Source: M3007 sp032115775 (GTDB lineage Bacteria; Bacteroidota; Bacteroidia; Chitinophagales; Saprospiraceae). From it: DNA of 64,000 nucleotides. Every line of letters begins with the position of its first letter. Position 1 is the first letter of the stretch. Positions 51,424 through 59,793 of this stretch are shown one piece after another. Under the pieces are notes generated by a model that was not told the origin of the DNA, searched no databases, and saw nothing but the letters and a program-made list of their open reading frames with translations. Made by a program: the position numbers and the translations under genes. The stretch covers positions 15,174 through 79,173 of the forward strand of contig JAUMBL010000073.1 of NCBI GenBank assembly GCA_032115775.1, given 5' to 3'.

Positions 51424-54400
51424 ATGCGTCTGCTTTTTTCCACTTTTTTGATCCTCCTGTGCAGCACTGCCGCACTGCACGCGCAAGAAAAACCGACCCC
51501 CATCCTGCTCGACGCCGACGCGCCGCACTGGATGCAGCTCCTGCAGGCGGACGCGCCGAATGTCCGGACGATCCAGCAGGCATATGACGACTGGTACGCG
51601 GAGCGCCCGTTTGAAAAAAACAGCTACACCCAGTATTTTAAACGCTGGATGCACTGGGCGCGACCCTTTACGCAACCCGACGGTTCGCTGCAGTTCCCAA
51701 CGAGTAAAGAATCCGCCGAACTGGAAGACCGCCTGCGCGCACTTCGGCAGTCGGAATCGGCGCGCCAATCCAAACTCGGCTGGCGCTTCGTCGGCCCCAA
51801 ACGCACCTACCACACAGAAGACAAAACCAAGGTAACCTGGCAAACAAATATCTACGCGTTTGATATCGCGCCCTCCAACCCGAATATCCTCTACGCCGGC
51901 GGCGAAACGGGCGGCTTGTGGCGCACCGATAACAAAGGACTTTCCTGGACGCTCCTGACCGCCGCCGTGCGCCACAACTCGATCGGCGCCGTGAAAATCC
52001 ACCCGACGAACCCGGATATCGTTTATTTCGGTACCGACGGCCGTATCCTGAAAACGACCGACGGGGGCCAAAATTGGACGCAGGCGTACGCAGAATCCAA
52101 TATGTACGCCACAGATATGGGCATCCATCCGGACAATCCCGAAATCGTGCTCGCCGCCACCGATAAAGGCCTGCTGCGCTCCGCCGACGGCGGCGCTACC
52201 TGGACCAAACTCTTCAGCAACCAAACCTGGACGCTGAAATACAAACCCGGCGACGCCTCCACCGCCTTCGCCGTGCGCAAAAACGGCAACAGCAGCCAGT
52301 TTATGCGCTCTTCCGACGGCGGACTTAGCTGGCAGGCCGTCGGCGCCAACTGGTGGTCGCCCGCTTCGGGCGAAACGGTCACCGGCGCGCTCCTCGCCGT
52401 TTGTCCCTCCAACCCCTCCAAAATTTATGCTTACCTGATCGGCAGCGGCGCCAACCTGAAAGGATACGTCGGCGTGTTCGTCAGCAACGACAACGGCGAC
52501 ACTTGGACGAATACCCACCCGCAAAACGCCATCGGCAACAGCCCGGTCGCCTATTCCATTCCTGCGCATACCAACCTGATGACCTCCAACGGCCAGTTCA
52601 GCGGCTTCGAGCAGGGGTTTTACGACATGGCCATCGTCGTGAACCCGCTCAACGACCAGGAACTAATCGCCGGCGGCACTTCCTGGTTCAAAAGTACGAA
52701 CGGCGGCGCGACCTGGAACGCGCTCGGCAGTTACGTGGGCGGCCTCTCCTGGAGCCACCCGGATATCCAGTGGTGCGCTGCGCACGGCAAGGATTTGTGG
52801 ATCGCCAGCGACGGCGGATTGAACTATTCCGACAATTTCGCCCAAACGATCGAGGCGCGCATGGACGGCATCTCCGGTTCCGATATGTGGGGCTTCGACG
52901 CTGGCTGGAATGAAGATGTGCTCGTCGGCGGCCGGTATCACAACGGCAATATGGCCTGGCATGAAAGCCTCTTCCCCGGCGGTTTCCTGCGCATGGGCGG
53001 CGCCGAATCGCCTACCGGGTATGTTAATCCCGGCGACAACCGCAAACTGTATTTCTCCGATCTCGGCGGCAAACAACTCAACGGAAACCTGGCACGGCAG
53101 GTCAGCGATTTTCCGGTTGGACTTTTCCCCAACGAATCCTACGCCTATTACGCCAACAGCGAAATGGCCTGGGATCCGCGCTGCTGGAATATCGTCTATA
53201 TCGGAAAAGACAACGGCCTGTGGAAAAGCGCCGATGGCGGCGGTTCCTTCGCCCTGCTTCATAATTTCCCAGGAAATGCCGACCGCCAGGTCTATGATAT
53301 CGAAATCGCCCGCTCTAATCCGTCGGTCATCTACTGCTCGCAATGGGGCGGCGTGGACGATGCGATGTGGCGCAGCCGGGACGGCGGCGAAACCTGGGAG
53401 CAACTGACCGCCCTGCCCCTGCCCAACAACAACGACCGCGTAAAAATGGCCGTCAGCGCCGAAAATGCCGACGTCCTCTGGGTGCTCGTCACCTACGGCT
53501 CTAACGGCAAAAAAATCTATAAATCCGAAAACGGCGGCGAAAGCTGGATCAACCTCACCACCCCGCTGCTCGACGGCATCCGACTGACCAATATCCTGGC
53601 GCAATACGGAACGGACGGCGGGGTGTACATCGGCGGGGACGGCGCGGTGTTTTACCGCAACAACAGCCACAGCGACTGGCAGCCGTTCAGCAGAGGCCTC
53701 CCGCTGAGCGCGGAAACCAACCGCCTGAAGCCTTTTTACCGCGACGGCAAAATCCGAAACGGCTGCTGGGGCTTCGGCGTGTGGGAAGCCGATCTGTACG
53801 AACCCTCCGCGGTCATTCCACAGGCGATGTGCAGCGCGCTGGAGGTCGGCTGCGCCCGCGATACAGTCTATTTCAACGACTACTCGGTGCTGCGGCACGA
53901 AGGCGCGCAATGGAGCTGGCTGACGCCCGGCGCGGTGTATGCCGAAGGACTGCAAACGCGCACGCCCAAGGTCGTGTACGGCGCCCCGGGTACGTACGCG
54001 GCCGTAATGCGCCTGCAAACGCCGACGGGAGTCTTCCTTGATACCCTGCACCTTACCGTTAGCAACCGCTGCGAAGCGGATTCGGTGCCCGGACAGGCGC
54101 TCAGCCTAGGCGGCAACAACGCGCCGGGATACGTCGGCCTGCCGCCACTTCAAATCGAAACCAATACCCTGACCATCTCCGCTTGGATCAAACCGGAAGG
54201 AACCCAGCCGGAGTACAGCGCGATCTTTATGCTGGACGGTCCGGTAGCGGCCGGACTCAATTTCCGGCCCGGACTGAACGGCCTGGGCTATCACTGGCCG
54301 GGCGGACAGTGGTGGTGGAACAGCGGCCTGTCGGCGCCCGCGGGCAAGTGGTCGCACGTGGCGATGGTGGTCACGCCCGACAGCGTTTCCATTTACCTCA

Positions 54401-55425
54401 ACGGCCGAAGGGCGACGCAGGTCTTCCAAGTCGCCCCGGTATTGTTCAACCAAAGCGCCCGCATCGGAAATTACAAAGGCTGGGACGGCCGTTATGTACA
54501 AGGCCAGATAGACGAGGTGTGCGTCTATAACCGGTCCTTGAGCCAATCGGAAATTCGCGAAAAAATGCACCTGCGCCGGATTCCTGCCGATGAAAATGCC
54601 TTGCTGGCCTACTATCAATTCAATGAATCGGACAACAGTCCGGCTTTCGACCGCGTGGCCACCCGCCACGGATCGCTCGCCGGCAGCGCCGCCCGCGTCG
54701 AGTCCACCGCGCCCATCGGTCCGGGCCGCAGCGCCCGGCTGACGGTCGGCGGCGCCGGCACGTATGCCTTCCCCGGCGTCGGCTTGAGCGTGCAGTTTCC
54801 GCCCAACAGCGCCTACCCGCTCGGCGAAATCTGCGCCACCCGGATTCAAATTCAACCGGACACCGCCCCCGGCCTCGCCACCGCAAGCGCCTATTGGGCC
54901 GTGCATAATTTCGGCGCTTTTAGCAACTTCGGGCAACCGACGGAACTGCGGTTCGACCAACTGGGACCCATAACAGGCCAGCCGGCCGATTACCGCCTCT
55001 ACCGCAGGGAGGCCGTCGGACATGGCTCCATCTGGACGCTGCTGGACGGCAGCGCGGAAAGCGTAACGCCCGGCCCCGATGGCAGCGTGCGCTTCGGCGC
55101 CGGCAACAACGTGGTCAGCTTCGGGCAATTCGCCATCGAAACGCCGCCTAATCCGGCGCATCCGCAAGCAACCGCGCGACAAGCCGAACCGGAACTGCGC
55201 GTCCGCGTGTTCCCCAATCCCGCCGCCGGCGCGTATTTTACCGTGCAGACGGATACGGCCGAGCCTTGCGTGTGCTACCTGTTCGACGCCCAGGGTCGCC
55301 GGCTGCGCCGCGTGCCGTTTGAAGGCCAAACCCAGGTTGCGATCGGCGACCTGGCGCCCGGGCTGTATTTCTACCGCGTGGAAAGTAAAACGTATATGCG
55401 CAACGGAACCGTGGTGTTGGAATGA
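51424..55425 (+). CDS. T9SS-secreted Asp-box (BNR/sortilin-like) propeller protein with LamG-like domain
   Basis: Start chosen at ATG 51424 (1333 aa), which begins the signal peptide (MRLLFSTFLILLCSTAALHAQ). About nine Asp-box motifs follow (S/T-x-D/N-x-G-x-x-W: TDNKGLSW, TTDGGQNW, SADGGATW, SSDGGLSW, STNGGATW, SRDGGETW, SENGGESW), forming one or two propellers of the BNR/Vps10 type (~100-830). A PKD-like segment (YFNDYSVLRHEGAQWSWLTPG) and a LamG/concanavalin-like domain (LTISAWIKPEGTQ, DEVCVYNRSLSQSEIREKMHLR) come next. The last ~75 residues are a T9SS sorting domain (VRVFPNPAAGAYF, LFDAQGRRLRRVP, LAPGLYFYRVESK). It is probably an exported glycan- or protein-binding surface protein; I see no catalytic sialidase Asp/Arg set I could confirm. 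Confidence 0.9.
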   Translation: MRLLFSTFLILLCSTAALHAQEKPTPILLDADAPHWMQLLQADAPNVRTIQQAYDDWYAERPFEKNSYTQYFKRWMHWARPFTQPDGSLQFPTSKESAELEDRLRALRQSESARQSKLGWRFVGPKRTYHTEDKTKVTWQTNIYAFDIAPSNPNILYAGGETGGLWRTDNKGLSWTLLTAAVRHNSIGAVKIHPTNPDIVYFGTDGRILKTTDGGQNWTQAYAESNMYATDMGIHPDNPEIVLAATDKGLLRSADGGATWTKLFSNQTWTLKYKPGDASTAFAVRKNGNSSQFMRSSDGGLSWQAVGANWWSPASGETVTGALLAVCPSNPSKIYAYLIGSGANLKGYVGVFVSNDNGDTWTNTHPQNAIGNSPVAYSIPAHTNLMTSNGQFSGFEQGFYDMAIVVNPLNDQELIAGGTSWFKSTNGGATWNALGSYVGGLSWSHPDIQWCAAHGKDLWIASDGGLNYSDNFAQTIEARMDGISGSDMWGFDAGWNEDVLVGGRYHNGNMAWHESLFPGGFLRMGGAESPTGYVNPGDNRKLYFSDLGGKQLNGNLARQVSDFPVGLFPNESYAYYANSEMAWDPRCWNIVYIGKDNGLWKSADGGGSFALLHNFPGNADRQVYDIEIARSNPSVIYCSQWGGVDDAMWRSRDGGETWEQLTALPLPNNNDRVKMAVSAENADVLWVLVTYGSNGKKIYKSENGGESWINLTTPLLDGIRLTNILAQYGTDGGVYIGGDGAVFYRNNSHSDWQPFSRGLPLSAETNRLKPFYRDGKIRNGCWGFGVWEADLYEPSAVIPQAMCSALEVGCARDTVYFNDYSVLRHEGAQWSWLTPGAVYAEGLQTRTPKVVYGAPGTYAAVMRLQTPTGVFLDTLHLTVSNRCEADSVPGQALSLGGNNAPGYVGLPPLQIETNTLTISAWIKPEGTQPEYSAIFMLDGPVAAGLNFRPGLNGLGYHWPGGQWWWNSGLSAPAGKWSHVAMVVTPDSVSIYLNGRRATQVFQVAPVLFNQSARIGNYKGWDGRYVQGQIDEVCVYNRSLSQSEIREKMHLRRIPADENALLAYYQFNESDNSPAFDRVATRHGSLAGSAARVESTAPIGPGRSARLTVGGAGTYAFPGVGLSVQFPPNSAYPLGEICATRIQIQPDTAPGLATASAYWAVHNFGAFSNFGQPTELRFDQLGPITGQPADYRLYRREAVGHGSIWTLLDGSAESVTPGPDGSVRFGAGNNVVSFGQFAIETPPNPAHPQATARQAEPELRVRVFPNPAAGAYFTVQTDTAEPCVCYLFDAQGRRLRRVPFEGQTQVAIGDLAPGLYFYRVESKTYMRNGTVVLE

Positions 55426-55429
55426 CGTT

Positions 55430-55664
55430 TTTCGCAGAGCGTATTTCGCCGCCTTCGGCGGCGAAATAAAATAGTGAACGGGTATCTTTTTTTAATTTTT
55501 TTCTAAGAAAAAAATTAAAAAAAGATACCCGTTCGAAATATTATTTTTCTTAAAAAAGAATCAAAGGGATTATTGCACACCCCCTGTTAGTCAAAAACGT
55601 TCATTGTCACCCAAAATTAGACACTCCCCTTTTTTGTCTCAGACGCGACCGGCTAAGCAGTTAC
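55430..55664. mobile_element. MITE-like palindromic element, copy 7 (second arm subfamily)
   Basis: It contains the CGCCGCC-TTCG-GGCGGCG hairpin, palindrome GAACGGGTATCTTTTTTTAA perfectly mirrored (~55476-55535), a TTCTTAAAAAAGAATC mini-hairpin, CACACCCC as a terminal-repeat remnant, then the outer end AGACGCGACCGGCTAAGCAG-TTAC (55641-55664), inverted relative to copy 1. It lies between the T9SS protein gene and the DEAD-box helicase gene. Confidence 0.8.
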
Positions 55665-55673
55665 AAAAAAAAA

Positions 55674-55705
55674 TTGAACATTATTAAAAAAAATACCGAA
55701 CTTTG
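55674..55705 (+). promoter_or_regulatory. Possible promoter of the DEAD-box helicase gene
   Basis: TTG at 55674-55676, a 21-bp spacer and GAACTTTG at 55698-55705 (one mismatch to TAnnTTTG) lie 10 bp beyond the outer end of the palindromic element. Confidence 0.42.
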
Positions 55706-55768
55706 CAGCCTGTTATAAAGGTCGCGTGTCTTTCGCAGCCTGATTTTTTTCTGTAGATACTTTTTTTG

Positions 55769-57499
55769 ATGATGACATTTGAAGAGCTGGGTCTTAACGA
55801 CAAGCTCCTGCAGGGTATATACGCCCTGGGTTTCCAAAACCCCACGCCAATCCAGGAATCTGTAATTCCTACCGCACTCACCACCAACGACGACATTGTA
55901 GCACTGGCCCAAACGGGTACGGGTAAAACGGCTGCATTCGGTTTGCCCCTGCTGCAACGCAGCAACCCTGAGGCAAAACACGTGCAGGCGCTCATTCTGT
56001 GCCCTACCCGCGAACTGTGCGTGCAGGTGGCGGGCGATCTGGCGAATTACGCGCAGGCCGCGCACCAGTACAAGGTCGTCGCCGTATATGGCGGCGCGCC
56101 GATTGATCAGCAAATCCGCCAACTCAAATCCGGCGCGCAAATCATCGTGGCGACCCCCGGCCGCCTGGTGGATCTGCTGGCTCGCCAAGTCGTGAGCCTC
56201 GACCATGTCGAGCGCGTGGTGCTCGATGAGGCGGACGAAATGCTGAACATGGGCTTCCGCGAAGCGCTCGACATTATCCTCGAGGCCATTCCCCCAAAAC
56301 GCGCCGTGTGGCTGTTCTCCGCAACCATGCCCGAAGAGGTGCGCCGCATCTCCAAGCTGTACATGAAAAATCAGCAGGAGTTGAGCGCCGGGCCGCAAAA
56401 TAAAGGGAACGAAAACATCGAGCACATCTATTACGTGTGCCGGGCCGACGACCGCTATTCTACGCTCAAGCGCATCGTGGACGCCACGCCGGGTATTTAC
56501 GGCCTCGTATTCTGCCGAACCAAGAACGAGACCAAGGAGGTCGCCGAGCAAATGATCCGCGACGGCTACAACGCGGATGCGCTGCACGGCGATTTGGTGC
56601 AAGACGACCGCGACCGGGTCATGAACCGCTTCCGCGAGAGCAATCTGCAACTGCTGGTAGCCACCGACGTGGCCGCCCGCGGAATAGACGTGAGTGATAT
56701 CAGCCACGTGATCAATTATAACCTGCCCGACGAATCGGAAATTTATACGCACCGCAGCGGCCGTACCGGCCGCGCGGGTCGCAAAGGAATTTCGATCAGC
56801 CTCGTGACCGGCCGCCAGGAAGAGCGCATTCGCCAAATCGAACGCAAGTTGCGCGTGCCTTTCTCCCGCAAACCGATCCCCACCGGCAAGGAAGTCTGCG
56901 AAAAACAACTCTTCCACATTATCCAGAATATCCACGACCAAAAGGTGGAACACGCCGCGATCGAACCGTTCCTGCCCCGGATTTATGAGGCCCTGGCCGA
57001 TATTTCCAAGGAGGAACTCATCAAACGCTTCGCTAGCGTAGAGTTCAACCGCTTCCTCGAATACTACCGCAACGCGCCGGATATCAACCCCGGCAGTGCC
57101 CAAGGGAAAAAATCCGGCGTAGCATCCGGCGCCGGCAAACCGGCGCCAACCGGCCATGGCGGCTTGCAACGCCTGTTCGTCAATATCGGTTCTATGGACG
57201 GCGTCACAAAAGGTGAGTTTCTCAAACTACTCGACAAAGAACTCGGTATTCCAAGCCGAGCCGTAGGCCAAATTGATATCAATAAAACCTGCCTGCACGT
57301 CGAGGTGGAAGCCGGCTATATCCCCGTACTGAAAGAAGGCTTGGAGGAATTTTCCGTGAACGGCCGCACCGTACGAGTGGACGACGCCACGCCCCCCAGC
57401 GGGAAAAAGGGCAAAAAAGACTTCGGCAGCGCGAGAAAGTGGGATAAAGGCGGATGGAGCGATAAAGGCGGAAAAGGGAAAGCGCGCAAAAGGGGATAG
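55769..57499 (+). CDS. DEAD-box RNA helicase with C-terminal DbpA-type RNA-binding domain
   Basis: Start at ATG 55769 (576 aa; the adjacent ATG 55772 is equivalent). Helicase motifs run in order: GFQNPTPIQ (Q), AQTGTGKT (I), PTRELCVQ (Ia), TPGRLVDLL (Ib), DEADEML (II), SATMPEEV (III), VFCRTKNETKEV (IV), DVAARGIDV (V) and HRSGRTGRAG (VI). Residues ~465-545 (LQRLFVNIGSMDGVTKGEFLKLL) form a DbpA/CsdA RNA-binding domain and the tail is Gly/Lys-rich. It unwinds RNA using ATP; related enzymes (CsdA, DbpA) act in ribosome assembly and cold adaptation. The gene is cut off from its upstream neighbour by a palindromic element. Confidence 0.95.
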   Translation: MMTFEELGLNDKLLQGIYALGFQNPTPIQESVIPTALTTNDDIVALAQTGTGKTAAFGLPLLQRSNPEAKHVQALILCPTRELCVQVAGDLANYAQAAHQYKVVAVYGGAPIDQQIRQLKSGAQIIVATPGRLVDLLARQVVSLDHVERVVLDEADEMLNMGFREALDIILEAIPPKRAVWLFSATMPEEVRRISKLYMKNQQELSAGPQNKGNENIEHIYYVCRADDRYSTLKRIVDATPGIYGLVFCRTKNETKEVAEQMIRDGYNADALHGDLVQDDRDRVMNRFRESNLQLLVATDVAARGIDVSDISHVINYNLPDESEIYTHRSGRTGRAGRKGISISLVTGRQEERIRQIERKLRVPFSRKPIPTGKEVCEKQLFHIIQNIHDQKVEHAAIEPFLPRIYEALADISKEELIKRFASVEFNRFLEYYRNAPDINPGSAQGKKSGVASGAGKPAPTGHGGLQRLFVNIGSMDGVTKGEFLKLLDKELGIPSRAVGQIDINKTCLHVEVEAGYIPVLKEGLEEFSVNGRTVRVDDATPPSGKKGKKDFGSARKWDKGGWSDKGGKGKARKRG

Positions 57500-57534
57500 C
57501 GAAGGGCATAGGCTTTGAAGGCCGGCCGGCTGCC

Positions 57535-57693
57535 GGGGGTGTATCATAAGTCCGTGAACGATCCGTTAAACAAAAAAATATTTTGTTTGGTCGCCTGTTT
57601 TTTTGATTTTTTCTAAAAAAATCAAAAAAACAGGCGACCAAACATTATTTTATTTCGCCGCCGGAGGCAGCGAAATACTTGTGATACACCCCC
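57535..57693. mobile_element. MITE-like palindromic element, copy 8 (best-preserved inner form)
   Basis: This 159-bp element has matching ends GGGGGTGTATCATAAGT and GGGGGTGTATCACAAGT (inverted). It contains TCCGTGAACGATCCGTTAAAC, AAATATTTTGTTT, the palindrome GTTTGGTCGCCTG...CAGGCGACCAAAC (~57584-57643) and the CGCCGCC-GGAG-GCAGCG hairpin. A decayed outer end (GAGCGGGTCGGATAGTTAC, ~57749-57767) may follow. It separates the DEAD-box helicase and solute-binding protein genes. Confidence 0.85.
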
Positions 57694-57793
57694 ATCTTAT
57701 CCGGCCGGATTTATTTAAATAAGAAACGCCTTTTGATATCGGGAGCACGAGCGGGTCGGATAGTTACGAACCTTGGTTACAAATCAACCCACT

Positions 57794-59557
57794 ATGAATA
57801 AATATGCTTTCCCCCTGAAAACGACGCTCTTATGCCTCGCATCTCTATTCCTGCTGCACCGCTGCCAACCGCCGATTCCGGAACCGGCAGGCACGGTGTA
57901 CATCCGCTATGAAGCGGCCGTCACCAGCCTGAACCCGCTGATGGCCGGCGCGGTCGGATATTCCCGCTATGCCGCGGAACAGGTTTTTCAAAGCCTGGGA
58001 ATTATTGATCCGCAATCGCTCGAATTGAAACCGCTGCTCGCAACGGCCGTGCCCAAAGCGCGCAAAGTAAACGCCGGCCCCTACGCCGGCACGCTGGCCT
58101 ATGATTTTGAAATTCACCCCAAAGCCGTGTGGGACAACGGCTCGGAAATCACCGCCAATGATGTGCTGTTTACCTACAAACTCATCTACCACCCGCTCCT
58201 GCCCACGGGCATCTGGCAAGGGTATCTCGAACAGATGAAAGGGGTGGACGTGGATCCGAACAATCCTAAAAAATTCACGATCTATCTCGGCGAATATTAT
58301 ATCCTGGCCGTCGAAGGGCTCTGCCTGACGCCTATCTACCCGGCCTATCACTACGACCCGACCGGCGCGCTGCGCGATGTGTCGCTGTCCGACCTGGTTA
58401 ATCCGGAAAAAGCCAAAGAAATCGCCGGCCGTGAAGAACAGAAAGCGTTCGCCGCCGCATTTACCGATCCTAAATTTGCCACCGACCCGGCTTCTATCTC
58501 CGGCAGCGGGCCCTATACGCTCGAATCGCTGGACAGCGACCGCGGACTCACGCTCGCGCGCAAAACCGCGTACTGGGGCGATCAGGCGGTGCGGGATAAT
58601 CCCCTCCTGGCCGCCTATCCCGAAAAACTCGTGTACCGGGTAGTCAAATCGGAAGAAGCCACTGCCAATATGCTCCGATCAGGCGAACTGGATATCGCCC
58701 TCAACCTGAACGCCAATACGTTCCTCGAACTCCAACAGGACACCGCCCTCCGCAATGCCTACGACTTCAAAACGATGTGGCAGTCCACCTTCACCCGCTG
58801 GCTGTTCAACGCGCGAAATCCCAAACTGGCCGATGTAAAGACGCGGCAGGCGCTCTCCCAACTGGTGGACTACGACTACCTGATCCAAACGGTCTCCGCC
58901 GGGCTGGCAAACCGCACGGTCGGCCCCATCCCGCCCAATAAACCCTACTACGCCAAAAACGTCCCCCTGTACCAATATGAACCGGAAAAAGCAAAAACGC
59001 TGCTCGCCGAAGCCGGCTGGACGGATTCTGACAACGACGGGGTGCTCGATAAAGTAATTAACGGCAAAAAAACGCCGCTGGAACTGACCGCCCTCTACAG
59101 TCCGGGCAGCGCCACCACCACAATGGTCGCAAATTCCATCGTCGAATCCGCCAAAACCGCCGGCGTGAAAATTCTCCTTGTCCCGGCAGAACTGGCTAAA
59201 ATTTCCAAAGATACCCGCGCCGGCGATTTCGAGACGGCCCTGCTGGCCGCCGGCCCGCCGCCCACGCTGTTCGATTTCTACCAGTACTACCACTCGGCCA
59301 GCCTGATTCCCGCCGGCGACAACCGGAGCGGCGTGGTGGATCCGGAACTGGACGCAGTAATCGTACAGGTACGCGGTACGGAAAATGAAGCGGCGCGTAA
59401 CAAAGCGTACGTCCGGGCACAGGAAATTATTCACGAACTCGCGCCGGAGGTGTTCCTGCTAATGCCGCAACAGCGATATGTGGTGTCCAAGCGCTTCGAT
59501 TATGTGATTTCTTCCAATAAACCCGGGTTTTACGAACGCTTGTTCAAACTGCGGTGA
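57794..59557 (+). CDS. Peptide/nickel-type ABC transporter substrate-binding protein (SBP_bac_5)
   Basis: Start at ATG 57794 (587 aa), beginning an export signal (MNKYAFPLKTTLLCLASLFLLHRC); the Cys at ~24 suggests lipidation, although the lipobox (LHRC) is not ideal. The SBP family 5 core is clear: SLNPLMAGAVGYSRYAAEQVFQSL, KAVWDNGSEITANDVLFTYKLI, GSGPYTLESLDSDRGLTLARKTAYW, VKSEEATANMLRSGELDIAL and LSQLVDYDYLIQTVSAGLANRTVGPIPP. Such lipoproteins bind oligopeptides or similar ligands for an ABC importer. No permease or ATPase gene lies beside it, so its partner, if any, is elsewhere. Confidence 0.92.
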   Translation: MNKYAFPLKTTLLCLASLFLLHRCQPPIPEPAGTVYIRYEAAVTSLNPLMAGAVGYSRYAAEQVFQSLGIIDPQSLELKPLLATAVPKARKVNAGPYAGTLAYDFEIHPKAVWDNGSEITANDVLFTYKLIYHPLLPTGIWQGYLEQMKGVDVDPNNPKKFTIYLGEYYILAVEGLCLTPIYPAYHYDPTGALRDVSLSDLVNPEKAKEIAGREEQKAFAAAFTDPKFATDPASISGSGPYTLESLDSDRGLTLARKTAYWGDQAVRDNPLLAAYPEKLVYRVVKSEEATANMLRSGELDIALNLNANTFLELQQDTALRNAYDFKTMWQSTFTRWLFNARNPKLADVKTRQALSQLVDYDYLIQTVSAGLANRTVGPIPPNKPYYAKNVPLYQYEPEKAKTLLAEAGWTDSDNDGVLDKVINGKKTPLELTALYSPGSATTTMVANSIVESAKTAGVKILLVPAELAKISKDTRAGDFETALLAAGPPPTLFDFYQYYHSASLIPAGDNRSGVVDPELDAVIVQVRGTENEAARNKAYVRAQEIIHELAPEVFLLMPQQRYVVSKRFDYVISSNKPGFYERLFKLR

Positions 59558-59640
59558 AACGACGAGCGGGGATAAAATTGAAGCGGTCTCCTACGCATTT
59601 ACCGACAAGCATTCGGAAAATAAAATTCCGATCGAGCACA

Positions 59641-59792
59641 GAGGTTTTGTAATAAGCCCCTCGGTTTTTTCTAAAGAAAAAATAATATTTTGAACGGTTG
59701 TCTTTTTTTGATTTTTTTTAAGAAAAAAATCAAAAAAAGACAACCGTTCACTATTTTATTTCGCCGCCGGAGGCGGCGAAATACTTTTTACG
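59641..59792. mobile_element. MITE-like palindromic element, copy 9 (second arm subfamily)
   Basis: It contains TCTAAAGAAAAAATAATATT, the palindrome GAACGGTTGTCTTTTTTTGA mirrored (~59691-59750) and the CGCCGCC-GGAG-GGCGGCG hairpin, which ends 2 bp before the nadB stop. The left end is a decayed GAGGTTTTGTAATAAGCCCC. It lies at the 3' ends of the solute-binding protein gene and nadB (convergent). Confidence 0.8.
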
Positions 59793-59793
59793 T

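Noticed and set aside
55661..57169. 502-codon minus-strand ORF
   Set aside because: Antisense to the DEAD-box helicase gene and extends into an element region.
57535..57693. A target-site duplication around the best copy
   Set aside because: Flanks GGCTGCC and ATCTTAT do not match; the G/C run at the ends belongs to the inverted repeat, so no duplication can be defined.
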